A stretch of 64,000 bases of DNA from Pseudoalteromonas piscicida (GCF_002744175.1 NZ_NKHF01000042.1:24058-88057), one strand, 5' to 3'. Shown: positions 43,247-53,652, counted from the first letter of the stretch. The notes: a model not told the origin generated them from the sequence alone. Numbers and translations are program-made.

Positions 43247-46200
43247 ATGTTTCGCCTGTGTTTTATATTTTGTATTTGCCTGTTTGCATCCTTGGCTAAT
43301 GCAGTACAAATTTCCCGACTTTCACCTGCTGAAGGGCTGTCACAAAGTTATGTAAATACCTTACTAATCGATAAGCAAGGTTATTTGTGGCTTTCTACTG
43401 AAGGTGGCCTAAACCGCTATGATGGCTATCAGGTATTAGAGGTGAAAGGGCCAGATGGTGTTTTGGACAAAGTACAGGTGAATTACATCTACCAAGATAA
43501 CCTCGGTGGCGTGTGGATAACCACGGCAATTGCAGGACTGCTTCGATACGACCCGGAAACGGACGAATATCGCAAGTATATATCGCCCCCTTCGACGGAG
43601 GGGGAGTTTTACACCAACTTAGTCAATCTGGTACTGACCAAAGACGATGAGCAAATGTGGGTGGTTAGAACCAACGATATCGCGACATTAGATATTCACA
43701 CAGGTAAGCTGGTCAGTGAGGTAACCCTGCCGCTTGATGAAGAGAATGGTTTTATTAGAACCGTACATCAGCATAAAGGCATTTTGTTTATCGCCACTTC
43801 GGAGCGCCTGTTTGCCTATCACTTGAAGACTAAAAAGCTGCGCCAGCTGGACCATATTGCCCCGTTAGATCATCCATATCAAACCAACACTAAGTCATTA
43901 TTTACACTTGACGATGAAACCCTACTTGTTGGCGCGGTTCAAGGAATGTATGAGCTAGATATTGCATCTTTGTTGAACGATTTCGATGCTGACGTGCCAT
44001 TCAAGACCTTGTTACCCGACTTAAATATTTGGAAAGTGTTAAAGCATGATGAGCACACGCTATTGCTTGGCACCGATAAGGGCTTAATATATTACAATAT
44101 TGATGATGGTACGGCTGTTCGTGATAAACGCTTATCTTCAAGTGTCTTTTTACCTTCCAACACCAGCATTATAGATATTGTTAAAGATAACTATGGTGGC
44201 CTTTGGGTCGCGACAAAGGAAGATGGCGCATTTTATTTACCCGATAGCACGTTGGCATTTGATAATGTCAGCGACCTTACCGTAACTGGGGAAGGATTTT
44301 CTCATAGTAATGTTTGGGCGATGCACGAATCACATCAATATATCTGGCTGGCAACCAACGATGGATTGACTCGCTACGATCCTAACACAAGAGAGACCAA
44401 ACAGTTTTTAAAAGGTTATTTAGGTGATGAAATTCTCTCGGAATTTATCGTTTGGAAAATAGATGAATATAAAGACAAACTATGGCTAACTACGGTAAAG
44501 GGTCTGTTTGTTTTCGATCCCGTCACTCACGAATTGACGAGGCCAAAAGCCAATAACCCAGAAGATGAGGAGATACTCACTTCTTTCGTCAAAGGAGGGG
44601 AGTTACTCAATAACGGTAAGCTATATTTTGTTAATAGCGATATTGGCATGTTTGTTTATGATATTGAGACGGCTGAATTGCGGCATCTCACCAAGTCTTT
44701 CGAAGGCGTTGATCCTTTCTTAACCTATGGGTTTTATCCGCCTCTGCCCAATGATAAAAGCAAACCGCTTTACTACAATGGCGGTGTGTTATACCAGTAC
44801 GATCCAAAGTTAGAAACCTTAACTGAAATATATACCGCACCAAAGGCAAATAAGCATTTAGCGGTCGATATCACCACTTACACCATAGATAAGAATAATA
44901 TTCTGTGGTTATCTTTGTCGTCATTTGGCTTGATTGGCATGACGTTAGACGGTTACGAACCAATTTATAATATTGACCTAAAAGCCCATAAAATTGATAC
45001 CTTGATGTATGAAATGCGACAAGATGACCAAGGTATGATTTGGATGTCTTCGCATAAAGGGATTTGGCGCTTGGACCCTGATAATTTACACCTTCAGCAG
45101 TTCACTACTGAAGATGGCATTTTGTCAAACGAGTTTAATGGTGGGTCTTCGGTGATGCTAGAAGATGGCAGAATTGCATACGGCATGATCAAAGGCTTTG
45201 TGGCTTTTTCACCAGAAGATAACCGCCCTAAAAAGCCGCTGCTGGATCACGTAAATATTACCAGCGTGGATTTGATTTCACGTCCAAATCAGCAAGCGGG
45301 ATTAAAGCAATTTGATCATATTGAATTAGAGCACGATGACATTGGCCTAGAAGTATCATTTTCGGCGATGGCCTTTAGCTATCAAGATAGGATCATCTAC
45401 GAATATCAAATATCTGGTGGGCAAAAAATTCTGAGCCGCAATCAAAATCGGGTGGTATTTCCAAAGCTTAACCCTGGTGAATATGCCCTGAAGGTATGGG
45501 CCAAAGATCCTCTCACTGGAGATTATACGCCCCCCGCCAAGTTAACAATCAAAGTTAATTATCCTGTATGGCGCTCTCCCGTTGCCATCGCTGGATATGT
45601 GTTTTTGACGTTACTGCTGTTGTCACTTTGGAGTTATCGTAAGTATCGAGTTGAGCAGCTGATTTTAGCCGCGCACAAAGAAACACAAGACCGAGAAGCA
45701 CGATTAAAAATGGCGCTTGAGGGGAGTAATTCAGGTGTTTGGGAGTGGCATGCAGGCAGCACATTGATATACCAGCCGCGCCTTGTGAGCGAACTAGATT
45801 ACGACCTAGATAGTGTTGGTTTAGATGATTATCTGCAAAAAATACACCCTTCCGACAGAGCGATGTTCCGCTTGCAGTGGCTAGAGTTTGTTACGACCGA
45901 TAAGGGCTTTATTGATTGCACCTATCGACTCAAAGACAGCAAAGGGCAATGGCGCTGGTACAAAGATTTTGGCAAGGTACTTGAGTGGGAAAATGGTAAT
46001 CCCATTCAAGTAGCCGGAACTTACACAAATTTGACTCGTGAGCGCTTGTTTGAGGAGCGTGCAGCACTGTTTGGGGCTGCATTTGAACAAACCCGAGATT
46101 GGGTGATGATCTTGGATAAAAGGCTGCGTATTCAAGTATGTAACCGAGCTATGCAAAATGCTTTTCACTTAGAGTCTATCCCATCCTCAAGTACCGCTGT

Positions 46201-47716
46201 GAAACTCGGTATGTCGAGACAAAAACGGATTGCATACCTTCGTCAAACACTGGCGCTTGCTGTTCATCAACATTTAAGTGCTGAAGAGGTGGTGAGCTTG
46301 CCAAATGGTGAGCAAAGAGATGTACTGGTGAAGATTAGTGCAGTGGCTAATGGAGAGGGCGAGCTACACAGCTATGTGGTGGTATTGACAGATATTAGTC
46401 AGCAAAAGCGCACCGAAAAAGAACTGTATCAATTAGCTAATTATGACTTGCAGACAAAGCTGCCGAACAAAGCGTTGTTGATGGACAGGCTCCATCATGC
46501 AATTAAGCAGTCTCAGGTTCACCAATCGCAATTGGCTTTGTTGGTGATAAACTTTAGTCGACTACAAAGCTTACATGATATTTACGGCGTAGAATTTGTC
46601 TCTGACTTGCTACCCGCGTTAGCTGCAAAGCTTCGTTGTTGCTTCCGAGAGCTTGATAGCTTAGCCATCGGGCACGACAAACTGTTTTACGTCTTGATGG
46701 AAGACTTGAATGGTCCTGAAAAGGTACAACAATATGTTGAGTGTTTGCTACGCTCGTTCAATAACCCACTCGAAGTTTCAGGGCACAGTGTATTAATGCA
46801 ACCTATTATTGGTGTTGCTATGTATCCTGAGGATGCTTCTGATGCATTTGAGCTGAACCAGGCTGCAAGAGCCGCCTTGGATCATGTAACTGTAAAGCAG
46901 ATCGCAGGCTATCAATTTTTCCGTGAGGAAATGAACGGCAAAGTTGAACGTTCTCGACAGGTCGAACAAGCGTTGATGAGCGCACTGAAAAACCATGAAT
47001 TTAGTAATCATTACCAACCTATTGTGGATGTAAAAAGCGGCAAGCCTGTTGGCTTTGAAGCGCTTTTACGGTGGCCTGAAAATAACGAGTTTTGTGCTCA
47101 AGAATTTGCCTTGGCAGCTGAGCAGGCCGGTGTTGTGAGCGAGTTAACCTTACAGATGTTATCCCGCGCTTTGGTTGAGTTAAGACATTGGCAAACAATT
47201 CAGCAAGACTTATATGTATCGATTAACCTTTCGGCCATCGACTTTGAGTCCACTCAACTTGTGGAAAATATTCGACAAGCACTGCAACGCAGTAAAGTCG
47301 ACGGCAAGTCAGTTGCATTTGAGATCACAGAAACGGCATTACTGAGCAATATTGAAGGTGCTATTAGCATGATGAGGCAGATCAAAACGCTTGGCTGTAG
47401 GATCTTTATGGATGATTTTGGTACAGGCTATGCCTCATTAACTTATTTGCAGCAGCTGCCATTAGATGTGATAAAAATTGATAAGAGTTTTGTAGAGCAG
47501 ATCGCTGAAGATCCGCAAAGTTATTTGATTATTCGTTCTTGCGTCAATCTTGCTCATGGTTTGGGCCTAAAATGTGTCGCAGAAGGCGTTGAAAACGACG
47601 TCCAATATCAGCGCATTCACGCCGAGCAAGTGGACTATTATCAAGGTTACCGATTTAGCTCTGCGATTTCAGGCGAGCAAGTTGCACAGATGCTAAACAC
47701 CCAAGAAAAGCTGTAG
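43247..47716 (+). CDS. Propeller-sensor protein with PAS, degenerate GGDEF and EAL domains
   Basis: 1489 residues. Signal peptide ~1-19; a periplasmic two-component-regulator-type beta-propeller at ~25-690 with repeated motifs such as GYLWLSTEGGLNRYD and IWLATNDGLTRYD; a Y_Y_Y domain ~690-770; one transmembrane helix ~775-797; PAS domains ~815-1070; GGDEF ~1075-1230; EAL ~1240-1480. The GGDEF signature is lost (IGHDKLF), while EAL is intact: GFEALLRW, EITETAL, DDFGTGYAS, KIDKSFV and EGVE. It should sense a periplasmic ligand, perhaps a polysaccharide, and degrade cyclic di-GMP. Confidence 0.9.
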   Translation: MFRLCFIFCICLFASLANAVQISRLSPAEGLSQSYVNTLLIDKQGYLWLSTEGGLNRYDGYQVLEVKGPDGVLDKVQVNYIYQDNLGGVWITTAIAGLLRYDPETDEYRKYISPPSTEGEFYTNLVNLVLTKDDEQMWVVRTNDIATLDIHTGKLVSEVTLPLDEENGFIRTVHQHKGILFIATSERLFAYHLKTKKLRQLDHIAPLDHPYQTNTKSLFTLDDETLLVGAVQGMYELDIASLLNDFDADVPFKTLLPDLNIWKVLKHDEHTLLLGTDKGLIYYNIDDGTAVRDKRLSSSVFLPSNTSIIDIVKDNYGGLWVATKEDGAFYLPDSTLAFDNVSDLTVTGEGFSHSNVWAMHESHQYIWLATNDGLTRYDPNTRETKQFLKGYLGDEILSEFIVWKIDEYKDKLWLTTVKGLFVFDPVTHELTRPKANNPEDEEILTSFVKGGELLNNGKLYFVNSDIGMFVYDIETAELRHLTKSFEGVDPFLTYGFYPPLPNDKSKPLYYNGGVLYQYDPKLETLTEIYTAPKANKHLAVDITTYTIDKNNILWLSLSSFGLIGMTLDGYEPIYNIDLKAHKIDTLMYEMRQDDQGMIWMSSHKGIWRLDPDNLHLQQFTTEDGILSNEFNGGSSVMLEDGRIAYGMIKGFVAFSPEDNRPKKPLLDHVNITSVDLISRPNQQAGLKQFDHIELEHDDIGLEVSFSAMAFSYQDRIIYEYQISGGQKILSRNQNRVVFPKLNPGEYALKVWAKDPLTGDYTPPAKLTIKVNYPVWRSPVAIAGYVFLTLLLLSLWSYRKYRVEQLILAAHKETQDREARLKMALEGSNSGVWEWHAGSTLIYQPRLVSELDYDLDSVGLDDYLQKIHPSDRAMFRLQWLEFVTTDKGFIDCTYRLKDSKGQWRWYKDFGKVLEWENGNPIQVAGTYTNLTRERLFEERAALFGAAFEQTRDWVMILDKRLRIQVCNRAMQNAFHLESIPSSSTAVKLGMSRQKRIAYLRQTLALAVHQHLSAEEVVSLPNGEQRDVLVKISAVANGEGELHSYVVVLTDISQQKRTEKELYQLANYDLQTKLPNKALLMDRLHHAIKQSQVHQSQLALLVINFSRLQSLHDIYGVEFVSDLLPALAAKLRCCFRELDSLAIGHDKLFYVLMEDLNGPEKVQQYVECLLRSFNNPLEVSGHSVLMQPIIGVAMYPEDASDAFELNQAARAALDHVTVKQIAGYQFFREEMNGKVERSRQVEQALMSALKNHEFSNHYQPIVDVKSGKPVGFEALLRWPENNEFCAQEFALAAEQAGVVSELTLQMLSRALVELRHWQTIQQDLYVSINLSAIDFESTQLVENIRQALQRSKVDGKSVAFEITETALLSNIEGAISMMRQIKTLGCRIFMDDFGTGYASLTYLQQLPLDVIKIDKSFVEQIAEDPQSYLIIRSCVNLAHGLGLKCVAEGVENDVQYQRIHAEQVDYYQGYRFSSAISGEQVAQMLNTQEKL

Positions 47717-47723
47717 TTAGTGG

Positions 47724-48674
47724 CTACAGCCGTTTCCCGCAGTGACGGCAATACATATGATGCACTCGTTGACTGGTCATCAGTTTGATGGCCTGATTTG
47801 CCTCTAATGGACTCAAGCCTAATTCAAGTCGCAGTGCTTCCAAATGCGCTCGTTCACTTTTATCCACTTCGCCATCGACTAAGGCATGCAATACCGCTTC
47901 GTTAAATGCGTCTCTGCGTTTGCGCATTTGATCGGCAAAGCTTGATGCCAATAAGCCGGTTGGGATCGCCACCATTCCCATACTCAGTAATGTGATTAGA
48001 CCACCAAAGAACTGGCCAAGCGGCGTAACAGGCACGACGTCACCATAGCCCACGGTGGTGAGGGTTGCCATTGCCCACCACATAGATTTAGGAATAGAGC
48101 CAAACTTATCCGGTTGGATGTCATGTTCAATTAGGTAGATACCACAAGAAGCCATGATAAGTACCACACTCATAATAAAGAATGCGGCAAGCAAGGAGCT
48201 TGACTCTTCTTTAAAAGCCGCGAGTAATAATTGCATGGCACGGGAATAGCGGGTCAACTTAAAGATCCGCAGTAGACGAATGACACGTAAGAAACGCAAG
48301 TCAAAAGTGATAAAGGCCATGAGAATAGTGGGTAAAATAGCAACAAGGTCGATCACCGCGAGAGGCGAAACAATGTATTTCAGCCGTTTTTTCCAATTGG
48401 GAATGTCAAGATGGCGGTAGTCTAGTTTATCGACACAGCACCAAAGCCTCAGCAAGTACTCCACGGCGAATATCGCAACGCTGACTAATTCCAGAGTCAG
48501 AAAGTAACGATGATACACGGTGGCTAAATCGCGTTCTGACTCAAGTACGATAGCGACAACATTGCTTAAGATGAGCGTGATCAGAAATATATCAACTGCA
48601 CGGCCTATTCTTCGATATTGTCCCGTTGCCTCCAAAACGGCAGCGGTTTTTTCTCTGATGTGAAGTTGTATCAA
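47724..48674 (-). CDS. Voltage-gated-type potassium channel
   Basis: 316 residues from a TTG start at 48674, which has AAAGGAC ~10 nt upstream. It is a Kv-like channel with six transmembrane segments. The S4 helix is basic (LRFLRVIRLLRIFKLTR), and the selectivity filter is TTVGYGD. The C-terminus is cytosolic and ends in CRHCGKRL, a possible zinc ligand pair. An upstream extension of 40 codons is open but overlaps the patZ end by ~80 nt and lacks a ribosome site. It lies 40 nt downstream of patZ. Confidence 0.85.
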   Translation of the reverse strand: MIQLHIREKTAAVLEATGQYRRIGRAVDIFLITLILSNVVAIVLESERDLATVYHRYFLTLELVSVAIFAVEYLLRLWCCVDKLDYRHLDIPNWKKRLKYIVSPLAVIDLVAILPTILMAFITFDLRFLRVIRLLRIFKLTRYSRAMQLLLAAFKEESSSLLAAFFIMSVVLIMASCGIYLIEHDIQPDKFGSIPKSMWWAMATLTTVGYGDVVPVTPLGQFFGGLITLLSMGMVAIPTGLLASSFADQMRKRRDAFNEAVLHALVDGEVDKSERAHLEALRLELGLSPLEANQAIKLMTSQRVHHMYCRHCGKRL

Positions 48675-48714
48675 GCTGCTAATGTCCTTTGTTGGTATTA
48701 TGTTCGAACAATTA

Positions 48715-51381
48715 TCATAAGTGTAACACCATCTGAATTGTACCTTCTTCAAAATCTCGAGATACGGCAAATCCCAACTTTTTGGCAAGGCCAATCATGC
48801 CGCTGTTTTCAGGTAAGGTGATCCCCTCGATGCTCTGCACACCTTGTTTGCGGCAATGATTGATAGCGGCTTCCATCAATATTCTGCCAAGCCCAAGTCC
48901 TTGGCAATCGGAGCGTACAACCACTGCAAATTCAGCAACTTGATTATCGGGATCCATCAATACCCGAGATACCCCCAAGGTTTGATAACTCAACTTATTA
49001 GGAATCGTGACAATAAATGCCATTTCGCGGTCGTAATCGATTTGGGTCATCTTTGCGAGTTGCTCGTGGTTAAACTGTGGCAGTTCACCAAAAAATCGGC
49101 GGTATCTGTCTTCTTTACTCAAAGATTGGTCAAACTCTTGATGCGCTCTTTCATCTTCGGGGCGGATTGGGCGCAGTGTCGCTGGGCGACCATCTTTTAA
49201 TGTTACGGTTTTGACAAGCTCACGAGGGTAAGGGCGGATAGCTAAGCGTTTACGGCCGGCAATGGGTTCATAGCGCTTCAGCGTTATGCTGGCATCCAAT
49301 ACTTGAAACTGACCAGAGCAAGCTAGAATAGGGTTCAGCTCTATATCCATAATATCTGGCTGATCAACAATCATCTGTGACACACGAGTTAATAACGCAC
49401 AAAGGCGGTATTTATCGACTTTTTCAGGTAAAGCTCGCTCTTTAAGAAAGCCTTTGTCGTGGGCTGCTGCAATCAGGTATTTGGCCAAATTCATATTCAA
49501 AGGAGGCAATGCCACAGACGCTTGCGAGAAATTGAGCCCAGTGCCAGCCTCACCAAGCAAAATAACGGGGCCTACACCCGGCTCTGTTTTCACCGCAATC
49601 CTCAGCTCTTGTCCACCAGCCCGCTTTGCCATTCTTTGTAGCGAGAAGCCTTCTATTTCGGCATCTGGTGCCGCTTCACGGATCCGTAGCAACATCGCGA
49701 ATGCGGTTTGTTCCACCTCTTCGCCATCATTGAGGTTAAGCACCACACCACCGACTTCTGATTTAGACGGAATATCGTGACTGATCAATTTAAGCGCAAC
49801 GGGAAAACCCAGTAGTTCAGCTTGCTCTTTTGCTTCGGATGGCGTCAGAGCAATCTGTGTTTCAATACACTCAATATCGTAATTGGTCAGTATCTGGGAT
49901 GCTAAATGGGTGGCAAGTTTATTTGACCCAGCAGCTAAAAAGTCGTTGATTAAGCCTTTGGTCTGGAGATGTTGTAGTTGGTTTTCATCACTGTAGGACT
50001 CAGGCGTTTGCGTAAGGTGCTTTTGGTTTCGACGATAACTAACCAAATGCATAAAGGCACCAACCGCTCCCTCAGGTGTTCGATAGGTCGGAATTTTTGC
50101 ATTTGCACAAACCAATCTTGCAGCATACGCAGCTTCTTCCCCCATAAAGTTAGTCATTACATAAGGGCGTGCCATCTTGGGAATTTTAGCCAGTGTTTCG
50201 GCAATGATTTCGGCATAGGCTGTACTTGGCGCTAATGCAGACGGCGTATGAATAATCAAGAGATTCTTGACTTCGTCGGCTTTTAATAAGATCTCTAGCG
50301 CTTGCTTATAACGCGCAGGGGATGAGTCTCCAAAAATATCGATTGGGTTACAGGCATGATCAGTTTGAGGTATTAGGTTGCTTAACGATTGCTTCGTTTG
50401 TTCGCTCAACACCGCAAGTTTGCCCGAATTTTGTAATAAGGTGTCGACTGCCATAATGCCTGGGCCGCCGCCATTGGTTAAGATGGTTAGTTGTTCCACT
50501 TGCAGCAGCTTAGGATGCAGAGCGAGTGTTTGAGTGGCGGCAAAGAGCTCGCGGAGGTCGTTCACCCGGAGCATACCTGCGCGTTGGAACATTGCATCGT
50601 AAACCGCATCATCTGAAGTATTACCACCGGTATGGTTGAGCGCAGCGATAGCTCCTGCTTTGGTTTTTCCGGTTTTTATTGCGATCACCGGTTTGCTAAA
50701 GGCTGCCGCTCTAGCGGCGGAAATAAAACGCCTTACATCGTCGATATTATCGATATACAGCAATATCGCTTGAGTTTTTGGGTCACGGCCTAAAAAGTCG
50801 AGCAGTTCATCAAAATCAATATCAAGACAATCGCCCACTGAGATAAAGTAAGAAAAGCCAATTTTTTTATGTTGAGCCCAATCTAAAATGGTTGAGCATA
50901 CTGCGGCTGACTGCGAGATAAAGGCAAGCTTACCGGGGGTTGCAACCGTATGAGACAAGCTGGCATTAATCCCCAGGTGGGGAATTAACAGACCTAAGCA
51001 GTTTGGGCCAAGTAACGTAACTTTGGCTTCCTTGGCGGCATCTTTTAGTTGCTGTTTATGGGCGCTATCAAGTCCAGCGGCGATAATGATTGCGTGCTGG
51101 CAGCCTATCGCGCCAAGCTCGGCAATGATTTGCGCTAAAGTTTGTTTATTGGTACAAATAACGGCAAGATCAGGTACTTTGGGTAAGTGTTTGATGGCGT
51201 CGTAGGCTAGTACACCATGAACTGCAGCGTGCTTTGGGCTCACTGGCATGATCGGGCCTTTAAAGCCGCCTTGGAGTAAGTTACGCATAACGATAAAGCC
51301 AGCGCGATCAGGGTTATTAGAGGCCCCAATTACGGCAATAGATTTTGGGTTAAAAAATTGGCTAATACGTTTTACGCTCAT
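48715..51381 (-). CDS. patZ: Protein lysine acetyltransferase PatZ-type (NDP-forming ligase-like plus GNAT)
   Basis: 888 residues. Residues ~1-680 resemble an NDP-forming acyl-CoA synthetase (IAVIGASNNPDRAGFIV, LLGPNCLGLL, ILTNGGGPGIMAVDTL and the ATP-grasp region ALKLISHDIPSKSEVGG). Residues ~725-888 are a GNAT domain with VVVRSDCQGLGLGRILMEAA. E. coli PatZ (YfiQ/Pka) acetylates acetyl-CoA synthetase and other proteins; the ligase part there lacks activity but senses acetyl-CoA. No effector neighbour is seen. It is the upstream partner of the K+ channel gene. Confidence 0.9.
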   Translation of the reverse strand: MSVKRISQFFNPKSIAVIGASNNPDRAGFIVMRNLLQGGFKGPIMPVSPKHAAVHGVLAYDAIKHLPKVPDLAVICTNKQTLAQIIAELGAIGCQHAIIIAAGLDSAHKQQLKDAAKEAKVTLLGPNCLGLLIPHLGINASLSHTVATPGKLAFISQSAAVCSTILDWAQHKKIGFSYFISVGDCLDIDFDELLDFLGRDPKTQAILLYIDNIDDVRRFISAARAAAFSKPVIAIKTGKTKAGAIAALNHTGGNTSDDAVYDAMFQRAGMLRVNDLRELFAATQTLALHPKLLQVEQLTILTNGGGPGIMAVDTLLQNSGKLAVLSEQTKQSLSNLIPQTDHACNPIDIFGDSSPARYKQALEILLKADEVKNLLIIHTPSALAPSTAYAEIIAETLAKIPKMARPYVMTNFMGEEAAYAARLVCANAKIPTYRTPEGAVGAFMHLVSYRRNQKHLTQTPESYSDENQLQHLQTKGLINDFLAAGSNKLATHLASQILTNYDIECIETQIALTPSEAKEQAELLGFPVALKLISHDIPSKSEVGGVVLNLNDGEEVEQTAFAMLLRIREAAPDAEIEGFSLQRMAKRAGGQELRIAVKTEPGVGPVILLGEAGTGLNFSQASVALPPLNMNLAKYLIAAAHDKGFLKERALPEKVDKYRLCALLTRVSQMIVDQPDIMDIELNPILACSGQFQVLDASITLKRYEPIAGRKRLAIRPYPRELVKTVTLKDGRPATLRPIRPEDERAHQEFDQSLSKEDRYRRFFGELPQFNHEQLAKMTQIDYDREMAFIVTIPNKLSYQTLGVSRVLMDPDNQVAEFAVVVRSDCQGLGLGRILMEAAINHCRKQGVQSIEGITLPENSGMIGLAKKLGFAVSRDFEEGTIQMVLHL

Positions 51382-51585
51382 ATTGATTCCTAGTTCAGCC
51401 TCAGCTCATATGTATCACTCTACCATTTTGCTCGCAGTTTTCGAGCGCTATAGCGGTAGACTTTGATCTACCTCCGTAATAATACCATTTAGGCTTAATA
51501 CCCCCTCAAAATAGGTCACTTAATTAAGCTAATCGGTACAATAGTTTGAAAATCATAATGAAGGCGTAACCCTGAGGACAGAAAT

Positions 51586-52296
51586 ATGTCGACTATGAGT
51601 AAATATTTAGCCCCAGCGGCGTTATTATCACTGGCGGTGGTAGTGAGCGGTTGGCTGGTAAAAGACACCATCCTTGAAGTAAAAGGCATGGAACGAACGG
51701 TAAGCGTTAAGGGCTTATCAGAGAAAGAAGTCAAAGCAGATACCGTGATTTGGCCGGTATTCTATCGTGATGCCGACAACGACCTAGAAGCGTTAGTGGA
51801 ACGAATTGAAAAGAAAAATGCTGCTATTCGCGCGTTTCTCACCCTACAAGGATTTGACGCCGCAGAATTGTCAATCTCTGCGCCTTCTATTACGGATAAG
51901 TATGCGCAGGAATATGGGCAAAATAACCAAGGGTTTCGCTATGTGGCAAAAGCGGGTGTAACAGTCTACTCCAATAACCCAGACAAGGTATCTCAAGCGC
52001 TCGGACAATTAAGCGAACTGGCAAAGCAGGGTATCGCCATCACCAAAGATGATTATCAAAATCGAGTTGAATACCTGTTTACTGGACTGAACGACATCAA
52101 ACCTGAAATGGTACAAGAGGCCACACAAAAAGCCCGAGAAGTGGCGGTGAAGTTTGCGAAAGACTCAGATTCAGTATTAGGCAAAATAAAGTCAGCCAGA
52201 CAAGGGCAATTTAGTATTCGTGACCGAGACTCTAATACACCACAAATAAAAATCGTGCGTGTTGTCACCAGTGTAGAGTATTACTTGTCGGATTAA
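51586..52296 (+). CDS. SIMPL domain (DUF541) protein
   Basis: 236 residues. One N-terminal membrane anchor (~7-23) is followed by the SIMPL/DUF541 beta-alpha domain (RTVSVKGLSEKEVKADTVIW...). It may be periplasmic and oligomeric; E. coli YggE reduces oxidative damage. GAGGACAG lies ~5 nt before the ATG. It stands alone. Confidence 0.88.
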   Translation: MSTMSKYLAPAALLSLAVVVSGWLVKDTILEVKGMERTVSVKGLSEKEVKADTVIWPVFYRDADNDLEALVERIEKKNAAIRAFLTLQGFDAAELSISAPSITDKYAQEYGQNNQGFRYVAKAGVTVYSNNPDKVSQALGQLSELAKQGIAITKDDYQNRVEYLFTGLNDIKPEMVQEATQKAREVAVKFAKDSDSVLGKIKSARQGQFSIRDRDSNTPQIKIVRVVTSVEYYLSD

Positions 52297-52338
52297 TTCA
52301 ATTGGCTAGCAAAATGCCATAAAGGCAAATTGCTAGCG

Positions 52339-52821
52339 TTACTTTTTATTAATCAACAACTCGTTTTCGATTGGTATAAACTCGCTGGCGGCGCGGATCA
52401 GTGAAGCGGCGGTAAGTTGAGGTACACCATATACTTCGACCCGCGTATGGTACTTTTCTGTGAGTTTATTGGCGAGTAAGTCAAAGTCACCATCTCCAGT
52501 CACAAGAATAACCACATCGGACTGTGCCGCACATTCCATTGCATCAATGGTAATACCGACATCCCAATCACATTTTGCAGAACCATCAGCTCGTTGAATA
52601 TAGGGTTTTAACTTCACCTCAAAACCGATGGCCCGCAGAATATTTTGAAACTGTCTTTGTTTATCGTCGCCCCGTTCGCTGGAGTAGGCAATCGCTGAGT
52701 GTACTTGGCGGTTTTTTGTTGCTTTACGCCAAAACGCGTTGTAATCAAAACCGGTTTGATAAGCCTGTTTGGTGGTGTAATAGACGTTCTGTGCGTCGAC
52801 AAGAATTGTCACGGTTTCCAT
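52339..52821 (-). CDS. NYN domain (LabA/DUF88-like) putative nuclease
   Basis: 160 residues of the NYN/PIN-like fold. Acidic residues that hold metal are seen in ILVDAQNVYY, CDWDVGITIDAM and TGDGDFDLL. It probably cuts RNA, though some relatives act as NMN or RNA processing enzymes. The substrate is unknown. Confidence 0.88.
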   Translation of the reverse strand: METVTILVDAQNVYYTTKQAYQTGFDYNAFWRKATKNRQVHSAIAYSSERGDDKQRQFQNILRAIGFEVKLKPYIQRADGSAKCDWDVGITIDAMECAAQSDVVILVTGDGDFDLLANKLTEKYHTRVEVYGVPQLTAASLIRAASEFIPIENELLINKK

Positions 52822-52861
52822 ATTGCATTCATACTAATTCGTTTTTCCCATGATAGCAGGG

Positions 52862-53557
52862 TTAGCGTTTATTAAGCCATTTACTCATGGCTGCATCGTA
52901 GGCTTTTTTAATGGCACCGCCGTCGCAAGGTCCAGGTGCGGTGCGCCAATTTTTATTTAACCCCTCAGGGGGAGGTATACTGGGATCAGGGCGAACTTCT
53001 GTATAGCATAGGCCATTTTCACGATATACCGTAAATTGAGGGGTCGACGCGAGTCTTTCTCTTTGCATGTTCGCAGCACGAGTTTGATGTGTTTTAGGTA
53101 CAGTGATTTGAAGCGGCTTATTTATACTCTGACTTAACGAGATATCACTCGGTGGTGATTCAAGTAATTGCTGGCGAAACTGAGAGATAGCTTTGCGGTG
53201 GTCTAGCTTTTTGGCTTCAGTTGCTATTGGCGCTTTGGTGATGATTTCAGTTGTAGTTTCAATCGCTGGCTGTTGCGCCTGTGCTTGCACCGCTCTCCTT
53301 GGTTCAGCCTGAGTATTCTGAGGAGGTTGTGTTGGTGTTGACTCTGTTATCGGTTTATTATCAGTTACCGTTGGTGGCTCAATGTGCATGTCCTTTGGCT
53401 TAGCTGGCTCAACAACCAAATAAGTTTTCATAGCTTTCATTTCCAGAGGTGTCGAGGGGATATGAATACGTTGCTGCAGATACCAGCCGAGCAGTAGATG
53501 CAGCAACACAGAGCCGACAATAGTGAAACTAATCAGATTGTTTTGGAGTAACCGCAT
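52862..53557 (-). CDS. Single-anchor, proline-rich periplasmic protein (TonB-like topology)
   Basis: 231 residues. One transmembrane helix (~10-28; SFTIVGSVLLHLLLGWYL) is followed by a Pro/Thr/Gln-rich linker (~60-130) and a short C-terminal domain with two Cys (NGLCYTEVRP and PGPCDGGAIKKAYD). The layout resembles TonB or TolA, but the C-terminal domain does not match TonB's. No ExbB or ExbD gene is near. Function is unknown. Confidence 0.7.
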   Translation of the reverse strand: MRLLQNNLISFTIVGSVLLHLLLGWYLQQRIHIPSTPLEMKAMKTYLVVEPAKPKDMHIEPPTVTDNKPITESTPTQPPQNTQAEPRRAVQAQAQQPAIETTTEIITKAPIATEAKKLDHRKAISQFRQQLLESPPSDISLSQSINKPLQITVPKTHQTRAANMQRERLASTPQFTVYRENGLCYTEVRPDPSIPPPEGLNKNWRTAPGPCDGGAIKKAYDAAMSKWLNKR

Positions 53558-53652
53558 TATTGTTATTAGATCCTTTAGTCATGCGGAGTTAGAACGTCAT
53601 AACGACTTAATTGTTCCCTCAATAGGAAAGTTAATTTGTGATCGTTCCAATC

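Noticed and set aside
45881..46168. Antisense ORF in the propeller-EAL gene
   Set aside because: It lies opposite the conserved PAS region and shows no independent features.
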